From NCBI RefSeq assembly GCF_033118175.1, contig NC_083714.1, positions 10,106,001 to 10,170,000 of the forward strand: a stretch of DNA of 64,000 nucleotides. Reading direction: 5' to 3'. The notes beneath the pieces were generated by a model, which saw only the letters and a list, made by a program, of their open reading frames with translations, searched no databases and was not told the origin of the DNA. Below are positions 32,138 to 44,789 of the stretch, piece after piece. This DNA is from Dama dama (lineage: Eukaryota > Chordata > Mammalia > Artiodactyla > Cervidae). The first letter of the stretch is position 1. The number at the start of each line of letters is the position of its first letter. The translations under genes and the position numbers were made by a program.

Positions 32138-34335
32138 CACTGCGCAAGAGAGAGGAGGGTCGGCTCAGAGCCCTGAGAGGTGCACAGGTGCGGTCGACCC
32201 CACAGCAAAGGTCAAACGGAAGTCCCTCTGCTGAGGCGGCATCCCGGAAGAAGCACTGGTCTTCGTGGAGTGGTGGCCTGGGGCCTGCGCACCTCAGCGG
32301 TCTCGGGCTTAGCTTCTCAGAACTAAGGGAGAAGCCTCACCTGGGAACAGGGAGGAATGGAACTTGGCGCCTGCCTTCTGCCTCACTAGAGAGCCCTGTG
32401 CCCACCACTGCCGTACTGCAACTGTTGTCAGTGCCTGGGGGCAGTCAACGTTCGTTTGCTTCCTTTTGGGATGCTTGTCTTTAACACGGACAAATACACC
32501 GCCTTCTGGGGTCGTACTGTTTACCTGGCCCACAGAACCTTTTTACTTAAAGACATTCCGGTGCTCTCAATCCTGGCATTCTGGTATTGATGTTGAATAC
32601 ACCTTATTAGCATATTACAATGGCTGTACCCAAAGGCACCATCCCTTCCTTGTTGGGATGCCCGTGCCACATCTGTGTGGAAATCCTCATTGAGCCTGTG
32701 ACACTGCCTTGCAACCAATGCTCTGTAAAGCATGCTTCGAATCAACTGTGGAGAAGGCAAATTTGTGCTGTCCTTTCTGTTGCAGCCGGGTCTCTTCGTG
32801 GACTCGGTACCGCACCTGAAGAAATTCTCTTGTCAATATGGAACTGTGGGAGATAATTCAAAAACCCTAACCAGAGGAATGCTGGCTTAGAGTCTCTGGG
32901 CAACAATCAGAGGAAGTCGTTGATGACTCTCAGCCAGTTCGTCTATTAAGTCAACCTGGGGAATTTAGAAGAGAATATGAAGAGGAGAGAAGCAAGGTGG
33001 AGGCAGAGCGACAAGCCATTCAGGAGGAAGAAAACAAAGCCAGTGAAGAATACATACGGAGATTACTGGCAGAGGAGGAAGAAGAGGAAAAGAGACAGGC
33101 AGAAAAAAGGCTCAGAGAGATGGAAGAACAACTGAAAAGTGATGAAGCGCTGGCAAGAAGGCCAAGCCTTAATATGAGCAATGTCTGTGAGGAAAGCGTC
33201 TCGGCTTTCTGCTCGGATTCCAAAAAAATCTAATCCCGTCACAACCGAGTCACAAAGGAAAAGGAAGAGCAAACAAAAAAGCACTGGCGATATTCAAAAG
33301 AATTTGTCACTGAATTCTCAACTTGAGTCAGCGTCACAGTCTGAAGTCGTAGAAGAAGACAGGGAAACTTCCAGGTCCAAGGAAACTGACAGCAGTGATA
33401 GGGAGAAACCTACATGGCAAGACACAGAAATTGAGGAAGATGTGCCAGCACTTTCTCCTCAAATATGCCTTGAAGTTCAAAAGCGAGATGCAGAAGCTTC
33501 AGTGGAGTCACCTAGACCTCAGTTATGTGCCAGTGGTGGAGAATGGTACCTTGAAGGAAAAGTGAAAACCAAACAAAGCAGTCATGAAAGAGAGTCATGT
33601 GTCATCAGTCATGAAGAACCTAAAGCTGGAGTTTCCTCTTCTGGAGAAGCTGCAGTTAAGCCTTATGGTGAAACAGAGAGTGGATGTACAGTGTCAGATG
33701 TGACACAGACACTGAAAAATAACACAGTTGTGACAGAAAATGAGGAGCCTCGCCTCACCTGCTGACCAGTAAAGATATCTCCAGAGCAAAAAACCAGGAA
33801 TCTTTGTCTGAAGCAGTCAGCAATCCATGCTGTTCTACAAAAAGAAGAAAAATGTTCCCCAAAGCTTCCTCAGACCAAGAGTAAACAAGCCCGCTTCATC
33901 CCAAAACTGATAGATTTGGAACGTCTATTTTTCGAGAGATATAAACAAGAAGAATAGGATGGGTTATTAGCATTGCAGCGTCAGAAAGAGGTGAATCAAG
34001 AACAAATGAGGCCAACCTGGCTAAAAGGATCCCCAGATGAATATCAGTTACGGGCTATGTCTTCACCTTCAGGCAAATTACTAAATGGACAGAGGGAGAA
34101 TACCAAAGAGAGAAGCTTCAAAAGACAAACTGATCTAGAGCATCCAGTACCTCACAGAGCCTCAAAAAGTGAAAATTGGCACCCTTCTTTTAAGTTCCAG
34201 TTGTAACATTGTTCAGTTAATGCAAGAAAGTACCAAGTTCTACTATAGATAGTTGTACATAAAATGACTCATTCCCTGCAGCCTGGTAAGTCAAAGAAAA
34301 GTATTTTTCAGATGTTTCACAGATACACAAAGTAA

Positions 34336-36163
34336 TGCTTGGGTAAGAAGAGTCTTTACAACCTAGTAAAGCTGGATTGTGAAGCTCTATCATAGATTCT
34401 TTATAAATTTTTCATTAGTGCTGCTCTGTGGGCACACTCATTGTCTCTGGTTAAAGGCCTGTGTGATTACAGGGGCAGAGTATATGGATGTGTTTCTGCC
34501 AAACCCAGTTGTAAGCAAGAGTTCTACTCCTTTCATTTTTTAATAACTGTGATGGACTAAGTTCAAGTTGACGGTCCTTATGGATTTAAAAATGCCTTGG
34601 CCAACTCCCAAGAAATCTTAATGTCCATGCATTTCCCCCAAGGTGCATATTTTAGTGCCTTTGAGCACTTCTTTGTCCTGACTAGTAATCAGAGCAACAT
34701 TATAATATACCAAGTAACTAAGGAAGCCAGGTAGAGTTTAAAATCTGCTTTCTTGCAACTTTCTCATTACATTCTCAGAGCACTTGAAGTGTATCTTCCA
34801 CAACACTAATTTCCATCTCTAGTTTAATTGCTTTCAGTATTACAGCATTTTCTTTGACTTCAAATGGGTTAAATCATGAAGTCAGAAAAATCAGACTTTT
34901 CTGGAAAATGATGACTTAGCTGAGAGAAAGGAGAGTTGGTGCAAAAGGAGTTAATCTTGGCTTGAGACTGAGTGGGTTAGACTGAGAATTTGGAAGTACT
35001 GGAACTGAGTGGATGATAGACAACTGGGTCCAGGATGGAGTAGCAGGTGGAGTTTGGCAATGTACTCTGTCCTGTCTTTTCTTTGCTAAATGACACAGAA
35101 AGCATGTGCATTTTACTGCTTTTCACACCATACTATGTAATCTGCTATTCCAAAACACAAAATGGGAATTTACTGTAGCAGAGTTATGTTGTAATATCCT
35201 GTGATGCAGAACCTGACTAAACATGTTGTTTCCTTACATTGCCATTTGTATTGATAATGACTCTTATTCGTGTTTATGCACAAAAATGGAAAGGATGATA
35301 CTTGGATTTTGCCCTGTCTTATCCCTGAAAGTTAAATCAGAGAGCAGCAATTTCACTTGTGAAATTTAACTTAGAGACTGTTAAACTTTTATTTCATTAA
35401 TATGAAAAACTTGGAGTGAAAAAACAACAGTTTTAACAGCATTTCTGCTGATGTCTAGTTTGCCATCCTTTTAAGGTAATAATACAATAAAATGTCCTAG
35501 AGCTAATAATTCTAGCTTAAGTTTGTCAATGGTTTTATACATTATTATCTTTTTTGCCTGCAAATTACATAACTGAAATTCTGTAATCTTTGCATACTTG
35601 ATGACATATACTTCAGTATTGATTGGGTGATAATGGGTAGAATTCTGAAGCTAACTGAAACTTTAATTTCCCCTTTCTCATAAATGATTGTCCCCTGCGT
35701 GATGATTGTGCTGAAATGAAGTGTAGTTAGAAACTTACCAAATTTGTCTAAAATAGACTAAAATCTCTCTTTTCATCAAACCAATATTTTTTAAGACTAC
35801 ATTTTAAGGACTCCTTGAATTAGTTTTGTAATTACATCTTCCCAGAGTAGTCCATGACCAAAAAGGATATAAAACAGTGTAATGTATTTAGGATTTACAT
35901 ATGTAGCCACTTATTTTTCTGTGTAAAGTTTTCCTGAGTAATGTCTTTTTTAAGGTAAATTTTAATTTTTCAGTTACTCTTTCTGAAACTCCTACCATAA
36001 ATGCATTTTTGTGATAAACTAGTAAATGTTTTCTGTCAGTCATTAGTGTATACTGATGCTTTTCCTCCCATTTTTATGGAAGAGATATGACAGTGTTTAA
36101 TTTCTCAGGGAGTACTAAAACTGTGCAGAGCTTGAGAATCTGGAAATGAAAATAATTGTTAGA
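34336..36163 (+). pseudogene. RNF168: RNF168 pseudogene 3' UTR part
   Basis: About 1.8 kb with no frame above chance, lying between the pseudogene stop and the right half of the split LTR. Continuity with the coding part and confinement between target duplications make it retrotransposed 3' UTR. The end (GGAAATGAAAATAATTGTTAGAAAG) may be a decayed poly(A) tail. I recognise it by position rather than by sequence. Confidence 0.7.
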
Positions 36164-36450
36164 AAGAAAAAGAAGAGAAGGAGAGAGAGATGTCACACAG
36201 GCAAGAAGGCCATGTGAAGATGGAGGAGGAGATTGGGGCCCTTCTGCCACAAACCAAGGAGCTCCAGAAGCATTCAGACCGGAGAAGGGGCAAGAATGGA
36301 TACTACCCCAGAGCATTTGGAAGAAGCATGGTCATGCCCAGCACCTTGATTTTGGGCTTTATGTCTCCAGAATTATGAGAGAATACATTTTTGACATTTC
36401 AGACAACATAGTTTGTGGAGTTTTGTTAAGCAGTCTTCAGTAGCATATTA
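36164..36450 (+). mobile_element. MLT1-like MaLR LTR, right half
   Basis: GGCCATGTGAAGATGGAGG, CCTTGATTTTGGGCTTTATGTCTCCAGAATTATGAGAGAA and AGTTTGTGGAGTTTTGTTAAGCAG are the characteristic second half of MLT1 LTRs. It continues the text that stops at 31,910. The small frames here are chance. Confidence 0.68.
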
Positions 36451-36795
36451 GCTCACTAACAGCATCCCCAAATGTTCTTGTAAATAATCAGCACACTGCA
36501 TTCTATATTCTTCATGCCTACTGTGAGAGAAATTGCAATGAAGATTTATAAGATGAAATATATATAGATAACGTCTCTCATTACCAAGGTTTTTAAATGT
36601 ATTGTCACTTTTGGTGCTCACAGCATCCCTGTGAGGTAGTCATTTTTACTAAATCCCATTTTATAATAGGAAAACTAGAAAACAAAACAAAACAAAATGA
36701 TAACTGAGGGACAGGGAGAAGAAGAACTTGGAGGAGAGGGAAGAGGTTACCCAAGAAAAATACAAAAGGTACGAAAGAGAGGCAGAAGTGTGTGT
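36451..36795. other. MIR remnant at 36,600-36,690; otherwise nothing
   Basis: TTGGTGCTCACAGCATCCCTGTGAGGTAGTCATTTTTACTAAATCCCATTTTATAATAGGAAAACTAG fits the MIR central region. The remainder is purine-rich sequence without genes. Confidence 0.55.
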
Positions 36796-37347
36796 TGTTG
36801 TTTAGTTGCTCAGTCTTGTCCGACTCTTCTGTGACCTTGTGGAATGTAGCCCATCAGGCTCCTCTGTCCATGGGATTTCCCAGCCAAGGATGCTGGAGTG
36901 GGTTACCGTTTTCTTCTCCAGTGTCACGTCTATGCTGCTGCTGCTCAGTGTCCGACTCTGTGCGACCCCATAGACGGCAGCCCACAAGGCTCCCCTGTCC
37001 CTGGGATTCTCCAGGCAAGAACACTGGAGGGGGTTGCCATTTCCTTCTCCAGTGCATGAAAGTGAAAAGTGAAAGTGAATTCGCTCAGTCGTGCCGGACT
37101 CTTAGTGACCCCATGGACTGTAGCCCACCAGGCTCCTCCGTCCGTGGGATTTTCCAGGCAAGAGTACTGGAGTGGGTCACCATTGCCTTCTCCAGTGTCA
37201 CCTCTGTGCTGCTGCTGCTAAGTCGCTTCAGTCATGTCCGACTCTGTGCGACCCCATAGACAGCAGCCCACCAGGCTCCTCCATCCATGGGATTTTCCAG
37301 GCAAAAGTACTGGAGTGGGTCACCATTCCCTTTCCAGTGTCACCTCT
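36796..37347 (-). mobile_element. Bov-A / Bov-A2 cluster (four units)
   Basis: Four antisense Bov-A units in a row: 36,796-36,919, two joined as a Bov-A2 (36,932-37,193), and a single unit (37,206-37,335). AGTGTCAC(C/G)TCT occurs at 36,920, 37,194 and 37,336, once after each element. The cluster therefore grew by insertion or unequal exchange at the same 12-bp site. Units contain CGTGTCCGACTCTGTGCGAC-type text and the GAAAGTGAAAAGTGAAAGTGAA linker. Confidence 0.9.
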
Positions 37348-38785
37348 ATAGAACCCCGTAATTTAAAAAGAGGAGGAAGGGCTCACTGGAGTCATCAGAA
37401 ACTCCTGAAAGAGGAGCTGGACCTGGGATAGTGGGCAGGACCTAAGGGGGCTAGATGGAAAGGAGGGGATAGGGAGTCCATCCTGACTGATGTGAAGAGT
37501 GGGGCTGCCAGGTGAGCAGACAGGGCTCAGAGGTAACTGATGGGACACTCCAGGGATTTGAGGCCATCCGGGTGTAGGACTGACTGGGGAAGGACCATAG
37601 TTGCTCCCATGGGACACTACACAACCCCTTTATACACTAATACGGTGTAAAACGTTGGTAAGGAGTAAAGCGCCCCGTGCTTCTGTCACTGGTCTACAGG
37701 GCAGAGAAGGACCAGGTCCACTGACAGTAGGGAAGTTGAGTTGATGCTAAGTTCCCAGAGTCTCCTTTAAAGTAGGAAGCAGGCATAAAGCAGAAGAATT
37801 CATGACTAAGGGGTCCCCCATACCTCCTGGAGACCATACACGCCCTTTAGTTTCTCTCTGACCCCAGGTCTCATGGACTCCATCTGCCAGTGAGGTCCTG
37901 TCTGCCTCCCGGGGTCACATTCCTAACCAGAACACTCTGTCCACCCGTTAGCTCTCCCCACACTCTGGTTTGTTCCATCTCTGCATCGTCCCTGAGATCA
38001 CTCAGGCTTTTCTCCTCCTTTGTTACCTCAACCCCTTTCATCAGCTCAGTGAGGTGTATCACAACCCTGCTTTCCTTCACACCTATTATGATTTATTCCT
38101 TATAATGTTTCTTTGAAGAGTTCAATGAGTTACACTCAGAAGTTATATAGCTAAGAGACAACCAAGTGTAACACAAGGATTGATCTGAAGTCTTCACAGT
38201 GAAGACCATACAAAATCTCGTATTTCAAGGAAATAGGAAAAATGAACAAAAAGAACACTAGGCTCCTTTGGCTTCAGAATCTCAATAAAAAATAGCCTCA
38301 ACAGTGAAATTGTAGGTGTTAACATATCATGGAAAACAGATCTTGTGCCAACATTAAAATTAACACCAGGCTTTTGTATAGATGGCATTTATTATAAACA
38401 GCAAAATATATATAATGTCTCAACTGTAAAACATTCATGTTAAAGTGTCTCTAACATGAGCTGCTTTAATATGTTGAGGCGAAAAAGTTTCAGAACATCA
38501 CAGTGGAAGCAATCCAACACTGACAAACTCTAGTGATCAAAGACATTCTCTTTTAGTTTATGTAAAACAATTCATAATTACAGAGAGAATGTCCCAGTTG
38601 TGTATAGTAGGAGACAAGCCACTTTTCCAGACCAAAAGGCACTCAAGACTTGGGATGAAATGAGCTCTGATCCAATCCAGCCAAGTGGAGCTGGTTCCTT
38701 TAAAGCAGTGGTTACATATTCTTCAGCTTGAGCCCTCAAGGACAAAGGAAATCAGAAAACATTCCCTTCTCTTTAAACCTACCTT
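37348..38785. other. No gene recognised
   Basis: Single-copy-looking sequence. Frames of 60-84 codons occur on both strands, none with a known domain. No CpG island, RNA motif or repeat was recognised. Confidence 0.4.
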
Positions 38786-38992
38786 GGGCTTCCCAGGTGG
38801 CACAATGGTAAACAATCTACCTTCAAATGCAGGATACACAAGAGCCACAGGTTCGATTCCTGGGTTGGGAAGATCTCCTGGAGTAGGAAATGGCAACCCA
38901 CTCCAGTACTCTTGCCTGGAAAATTTCATGGACAGAAGAGTCTGGCAGGCTACAGTCTATGGGGTCGCAAAGAACGGGACACAACTGTGTGT
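38786..38992 (+). mobile_element. Bov-tA SINE with CA-repeat tail
   Basis: Sense copy: GGGCTTCCCAGGTGGCACAATGG, CACAGGTTCGATTCCTGGGTTGGG, ACTCTTGCCTGGAAAATTTC, GGGTCGCAAAGAACGGGACACAACTG. Its 3' end runs into a GT/CA-rich tract that becomes a perfect CA microsatellite. Confidence 0.93.
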
Positions 38993-39021
38993 GCACGTGG
39001 GCATACGTGCGCACACACGTG

Positions 39022-39023
<2 letters not shown>

Positions 39024-39060
<37 letters not shown>
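39024..39060. repeat. (CA)18 microsatellite
   Basis: Uninterrupted CA repeat at the 3' end of the Bov-tA, a common origin for ruminant microsatellites. Expected to be polymorphic in length. Confidence 0.97.
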
Positions 39061-39067
<7 letters not shown>

Positions 39068-40283
39068 CATTTCACCCATACTGGTCAGTCTCATTGCTTT
39101 GGTCAAGTGAGTGGAAGGCAGTTCAGTTCCAGTTCAGAGCCACCATGTTCCCATGCAGAGGTGCCATGTGGATGATCCAGATTTCATATATTTCCTGAGA
39201 GCCTCTTGCCACACATCTTCATGAGGTGATCAAGACCATATACTTTGAGACTGCTTCCTGACTAGGCTCCTTTCATGACAGACACTGACAGTGCCATTCT
39301 TCATGGGGCCAAGTAGTTTTCCTTGGTCAACTCCCGAGTCCCCATGGCAAGGCAAGAGGAACTTGAGAACATTTGTTGCTGGAGTTTTGTGGGAGCATGA
39401 GAGAATATGTGAGAGTAAGTCTTCTTCACTCCAAAATCACTGAGTCTACTTCAGTGTGGTGCTGGACTTAACTAGCCCAACTCTTGTGCATTAGTTTTCC
39501 CCCCACACTTCCTTTTTTGTTTTTTGTTTTTTTCTATTTTGTCTTCATTTTGTTAAATGGCAGGTATTGGATCCCACCCTCAATGAAATAAAAACACTAT
39601 ATACTGGGGAAGACACATAGAGCAACATTTCTATCAGAAAATATAGGCTTGAAGAGCATGGCACTATAAATGCTTGCATGACCAGTCTCACTAAACATGC
39701 TCAGGCCTGAAAGTTTAGCATCAATTTCTTTTTTTGCTTTTTTTAACCTTTAGAATTTAAACACAACTTTTAACATAGAACAATTCAACAGTAGTGAGTA
39801 TAACCTTGAGTATCGATACTGTTGTGCAAATTGAAGGTGGGTGGTTTAGTCCAGAGCTGACCATCCTGCTATCAATCCATGGCACCTAACAGTACCTGTC
39901 ATCACATTTGTTTATAACAACCCCTTCCTGTTTTGGTGTTAATGAGAAAACTGGTATCCTACTGCAATATTTGCTCTTGCTAAAACATCTAGTAATTGGT
40001 GTATGTAGCTAAATTTTCTGTTTCAAGGAATAAAGAAAATAGTATCTTTTTCTAGAAGCTATTTCACAATCACCTGATTAGTACAAATGTATGATAAAGC
40101 TTCTTCCCGGCAGATGGTGTCTGAGCATCCCATCAAATGACACAAGGGACAATACTGGCAATGAGAATCACACAGCTTCTTTAAAAACAAACATTGTGAA
40201 GATGAAGGTTAAATGAACAAAGGGGTCAAGGTCCTATTCATACCCTGGATTCTGTGCTAATTCTGAACAAATCACACCTTTTG
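39061..40283. other. No gene recognised
   Basis: 1.2 kb without repeats I can name. It contains T-rich runs (39,515-39,545; 39,728-39,745) and only small chance frames. Confidence 0.4.
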
Positions 40284-40293
40284 TCCATGTGAT

Positions 40294-40488
40294 GAAGTGA
40301 AGTGAAAGTCGCTCAGTCGTGTCCGCCTCTGCAACCCCATGGACTATACAGTCCATGGAATTCTCTAGGCCGGAATACTGGAGTCGGTAGCCTTACCTTC
40401 TCCAGTGGATCTTCCCAACCCAGGGATCAAACCGAGGTCTCCCGCAATGCAGGTGGCTTCTTTACCAACTGAGCTATCACGAAAGCCC
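40294..40488 (-). mobile_element. Bov-tA SINE with target duplication
   Basis: Antisense: GAAAGTCGCTCAGTCGTGTCCG, GGATCTTCCCAACCCAGGGATC, CAACTGAGCTATCACGAAAGCCC. Flanks GTCCATGTGAT and GTCTATGTGAT (one mismatch) are the target duplication. Confidence 0.93.
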
Positions 40489-40895
40489 GTCTATGTGATA
40501 ATCGTACCCATTAGATTTCTGTGAATATGTGGAGTTACATGATTTTATTTTATTTATTAATTATTTATTTAGTTTACTTTACAACCTTGTATTGGTTTTG
40601 CCATACATTAACTTGGATCCACCATGGATGTACATGTGTTCCCCATCCTGAACCCACCTCCCACCTTCCTCCCCATCCCATCCCTCTGGGTCATCCCAGT
40701 GCACCAGCCCTGAGCACCCTGTATCATGCATCAAACCTGGACTGGCGATTTGTTTCACTAGTGATAATTTACATGTTTCAGTGTCATTCTCCCATATCAT
40801 CCTGCCCTCGACCTCTCCCACATAGTCCAAAAGAGTGTTAAATACATCTGTGTCTCTCTTGCTGTCTTTCATACAGGGTTATCGTTACCATCTTT

Positions 40896-43800
40896 CTAAA
40901 TTCCATATATATGTGTTAGTATACTGTATTGGTGTTTTTCTTTCTGGCTTACTTCACTCTGTATAATAGGCTCCAGTTTCATCCACCTGATTAGAACTAA
41001 TTCAAATGTATTCTTTTTAATGGCTGAATAATATTCCATTGTGTATATGTACCACAGCTTTCTTATCCATTTGTCTGCTGATGGACATCTAAATTGCTTC
41101 CATGCTCTGGCTATTATAAACAGTGCTGTGATGAACATTGGAGTACATGTGGCTTTCAATTCTGGTTTCCTCACTGTGTATGCCCAGCAGTGGGATTGGA
41201 TCATATGGCAGTTCTATGTCCACTTTTTTAAGGAATCTCCACACTGTTCTCCATAGTGACTGCATTAGTTTGCATTCCCACCAACAGTGTAAGAGGGTTC
41301 CCTTTTCTCCACACCCTCTCCAGCATTTATTGCTTGTAGACTTTTGGATAGCAGCCATCCTGACTGGCATGTAATGGTACCTCATTGTGGTTTGGATTTG
41401 CATTTTTCTGATAATGAGTGATATTGAGCATCTTTTCATGTGTTTGTTAGCCATCTGTATGTCTCCTTTGGAGAAATGTTTGTTTAGTTCTTTGGCCCAC
41501 TTTTTGATTGGGTCTTTTATTTTTCTGGAATTGAGTTGAAGGAGTTGCTTGTGTATTTTTGAGATTAATTCTTTGTCCTTTGCTGCATTTGCTATTATTT
41601 TCTCCCAATCTGAAGGCTGCATTTTCACCTTGCTTACAGTTTCCTTTGTTGTGCAGAAGCTTTTAATTTTAAATAGGCCCCATTTGTTTATTTTTGCTTT
41701 TATTTCCAATATCCTGGAGGTGGGTCATAGAGGATCCTGCTGTGATTTATGTCAGAGAGTGTTTTGCCTGTGTTCTCCTCTAGGAGTTTTATAGTATCTG
41801 GTCTTACATTTAGATCTTTAATCCATGTTGAGTTTATTTTTGTGTATGGTGTTATAAAGTGTTCTAGTTTCATTCTTTTACAAGTGGTTGACCAGTTTTC
41901 CCAGCACCACTTGTTAAAGAGATTGTCTTTTTTTAATTGTATATTCTTGCCTCCTTTGTCGAAGATAAGATGTCCATAAGTACGTGGATTTATCTCTGGG
42001 CTTTCTATTCTGTTCCATTGATCTATATTTCTGTCTTTGTGCCAGTCGCACACTGTCTTGATGACTGTGGCTTTGTAGTAGAGACTGATGTTGGGCAGGT
42101 TGATTCCTCCAGTTCCATTCTTCTTTCTCAAGATTTCTTTGGCTATTTGAGAGTTTTTGTATTTCCATACAAATTGTGAAATTATTTGTTCTAGTTCTGT
42201 GAAGAATCCCGTTGGTAGCTTAATAGGGACTCCATTGAATTTATAGATTGTTTTGGGTAGTGTACTCATTTTCACAATATTGATTCTTCAAATCTATGAA
42301 CACGGTGTATTTCTCCATTTATTTGTGTCCTCTTTGATTTCTTTCATCAGTGTTTTGTAGTTTTCTATATACAGGTCTTTTGTTTCTTTAGGTAGATATA
42401 CTCCTAAGTATTTTATTCTTTTCGTTGCATTGGTGAATGGTATTGTTTCCTTAATTTCTCTTTTTGTTTTCTCATTGTTAGTGTATAGGAATGCAAGGGA
42501 TTTCTGTGTGTTAATTTTATATCCTGCAACTTTACTATATTCATTGATTAGCTCTAGTAATTGTTCTGGTGGAGTCTTTAGGGTTTTCTTTTTTTTTTAG
42601 AATACTCAGCTGTCTTTAGGGTTTTCTATGTAGAGGATCATGTCATCTGCAAACAGTGAGAGTTTCACTTCTTCTTTTCCTATCTGGATTCCTTTTATGT
42701 CTTTTTCTGCTCTGATTGCTGTGGCCAAAACTTCCAAAACTATGTTGAATAGTAATGGTGAGGGTGGGCACCCTTGTCTTGTTCCTGACTTAAGCAGAAA
42801 TGCTTTCAATTTTTCACCTTTGAGGATAATGTTTGCTGAGGGTTTGTCATATATAGCTTTTATTATGTTGAGGTATGTTCCTTCTATTACTGTTTTCTGG
42901 AGGGTTTTTATCATAAACGGATGTTGAATTTTGTCAAAGGCTTTCTCTGCATCTACTGAGATAATCATATGATTTTTATTTTTCAATTTGTTAATGTGAT
43001 GTATTACATTGATTGATTTGTGGATATTGAAGAATCCTTGCATCCCTGGGATAAAGCCCACTTGGTCATGATGTATGATCTTTTTAATATGTTGTTGGAT
43101 TCTGTTTGCTAGAATTTTGTTAAGGATTTTTGCATCTATGTTCATCAGTGATATTGGCCTATCTTTTGTGTGGCATCTTTTTCAGGTTTTGGTATTAAGG
43201 TGATGGTGGCCTCATGGAATAAGTTTGGAAGTTTACCTTCCTCTGCAATTTTCTGGAAGAGTTTGAGTAGGTGTTCTCTAAATTTTTGGTAGAATTCAGC
43301 TGTGAAGCCATCTTGTCCTGGGCTTTTGTTTGTTGGAAGGTTTCTGATTACAGTTTCAATTTCCTTGCTTGTGATGGGTCTGTTGAGATTTTCTATTTCT
43401 TCCTGGTTTAATTTTGGAAAGTTGTACTTTTCTAAGAATTTGTCCATTTCTTCCAAGTTGTCCATTTTATTTGCATATAGTTGCTGATAATAGTCTCTTA
43501 CGATCCTTTGTATTTTTGTGTTGTCTGTTGTGATCTCTCCGTTTTCATTTCTAATTTTGTTGAATTTAGAAAATCAATTTTCTCCCTTTGTTTCTTAGTG
43601 AGCCTGGCTAATGGTTTGTCAATTTTATTTACCTTCTCAAAGAACCAACTTTTGGTTTTGTTGATTTTTGCTATGGTCTCTTTTGCTTCCTTTGCATTTA
43701 TTTCTGCCCTTATTTTTAAGATTTCTCTCCTTCTACTAACCCTGGAGTTCATAATTTCTTTCTTTTCAAGTTGCTTTAGGTGTAGATTTGGGTTATTTAT

Positions 43801-44739
43801 TTGGTTTTTTTCTTGTTTCTTGAGGTAAGCCTGTATTGCTATGAACCTTCCCCTTAGCACTGCTTTTATAGTGTCCCATAGGTTTTGGGTTGTTGTGTTT
43901 TCATTTTCATTTTTTTCTACGCATATTTTGATTTCTTTTTTGGTTTCTTCTGTGATTTGTTGGTTGTTCAGCAGTGTGTTATTCAGCCTCCATATGTTGG
44001 CATTTTTAATAGTTTTTATCCTGTAATTGACATCTAATCTTACTGCATTGTGGTCAGAAAAGATGCTTGAAATGATTCAATTTTTTTTCTTAATTTACTA
44101 AGGCTAGACTTATGGCCCAGGATGTGATCTATCCTGGAGAAGGTTCCATGTGGGCTTGAGAAAAAGGTGAAATTCATTGTTTTGGGGTTAAATGTGTTAT
44201 AGATATCAATTCGGTCTAACTGGTCTATTGTATCATTTAAAGTTTGTGTTTCCTTGTTAATTTTCTGTTTAGTTGATCTATCCATAGGTGTGAGTGGGGT
44301 ATTAAAGTCTCCCACTATTATTGTGTTATTGTTAATTTCCCCTTTCATACTTGTTAGCATTTGTCTTACATATTGTGGTGCTCCTATGTTGGGTGCATAT
44401 ATATTTATGATTGTTATATCTTTTTCTTAGATTGATCCTTTGATCACTAGGTAGTATCCATCTTTGTCTCTTTTCACAGCCTTTGTTTTAAAGTCTGTTT
44501 TATTTGATATGGGTATTGCTACTCCTGCTTTCTTTTGGTCTCTATTTGCATGGAATATCTTTTTCCAGCCCTTCACTTTCAGTCTGTATGTGTCCCTTGT
44601 TTCGAGTTGGGGTCTCTTGTAGGCAGTATATATAGGGGTCTTGTTTTTGTATCCATTCAGCCCATCTTTGTCTTTTGTTTGGGGCATTCAACCCATTTAC
44701 ATTTAAGGTAATTATTGATAAGTATGATCCCATTGCCAT
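40896..44739 (-). pseudogene. L1 ORF2 (endonuclease/RT), broken
   Basis: Order on the minus strand: endonuclease start LSIITLNVNGLNAPNKR (44,739 down); its glutamate motif reads LQETPTRN after a frameshift instead of the usual LQETH. Then the finger and linker, RT with QVGFIPGMQGFFN, VDAEKAFDKI, SGTRQGCPPSPLLFN and the catalytic SLFADDMILY near 42,645, and the Cys-rich C-terminus NKCWRGCGEKGTLLHCWWEC (41,320). Breaks occur near 42,275-42,606, 43,145, 43,465-43,498, 44,040, 44,360-44,427 and 44,540. No functional protein. Confidence 0.85.
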
Positions 44740-44789
44740 TTACTTTATTGTTTATACACCCTTTCTGTGTTTCCTGTCTAGAGAAGATC

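Larger units (their letters stand above)
31911..36163 (+). pseudogene. RNF168: Processed (retrotransposed) RNF168 pseudogene
   Basis: RNF168 is the E3 ligase that ubiquitinates H2A at DNA double-strand breaks. This is an intronless copy of its mRNA. The coding-derived part runs from ATG 32,620 to TAA 34,333-34,335, 1,716 nt, which fits the 571-residue human protein plus stop. Visible parts: RING start (CHICVEILIEPVTLPC, then LCKACFESTVEKANLCCPFC after a frameshift that removes the His ligand), the MIU1 helix EEYIRRLLAEEEEEEKRQ, and the MIU2 and C-terminal SLQPG...IFQMF end. Indels near 32,718 (-1), 33,222 (+1 in an A7), 33,758 and 33,885; stops at 32,817, 32,868, 33,955, 34,204 and 34,246. 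GC-rich 5' UTR precedes it and about 1.8 kb of 3' UTR follows. Flanks AAGAAAAAGGAGAGAGGGAG and AAGAAAAAGAAGAGAAGGAG are a probable target duplication. Not functional. Confidence 0.93.

Noticed and set aside
32997..33765. Two open frames that could be read as a new glutamate-rich gene
   Set aside because: They are the two phases of the RNF168 pseudogene before and after a one-base insertion in the A7 at 33,222-33,228.
36156..36443. Frames of 62-95 codons around the purine-rich block
   Set aside because: They lie in the right half of the MLT1-like LTR and have no conservation or domain.
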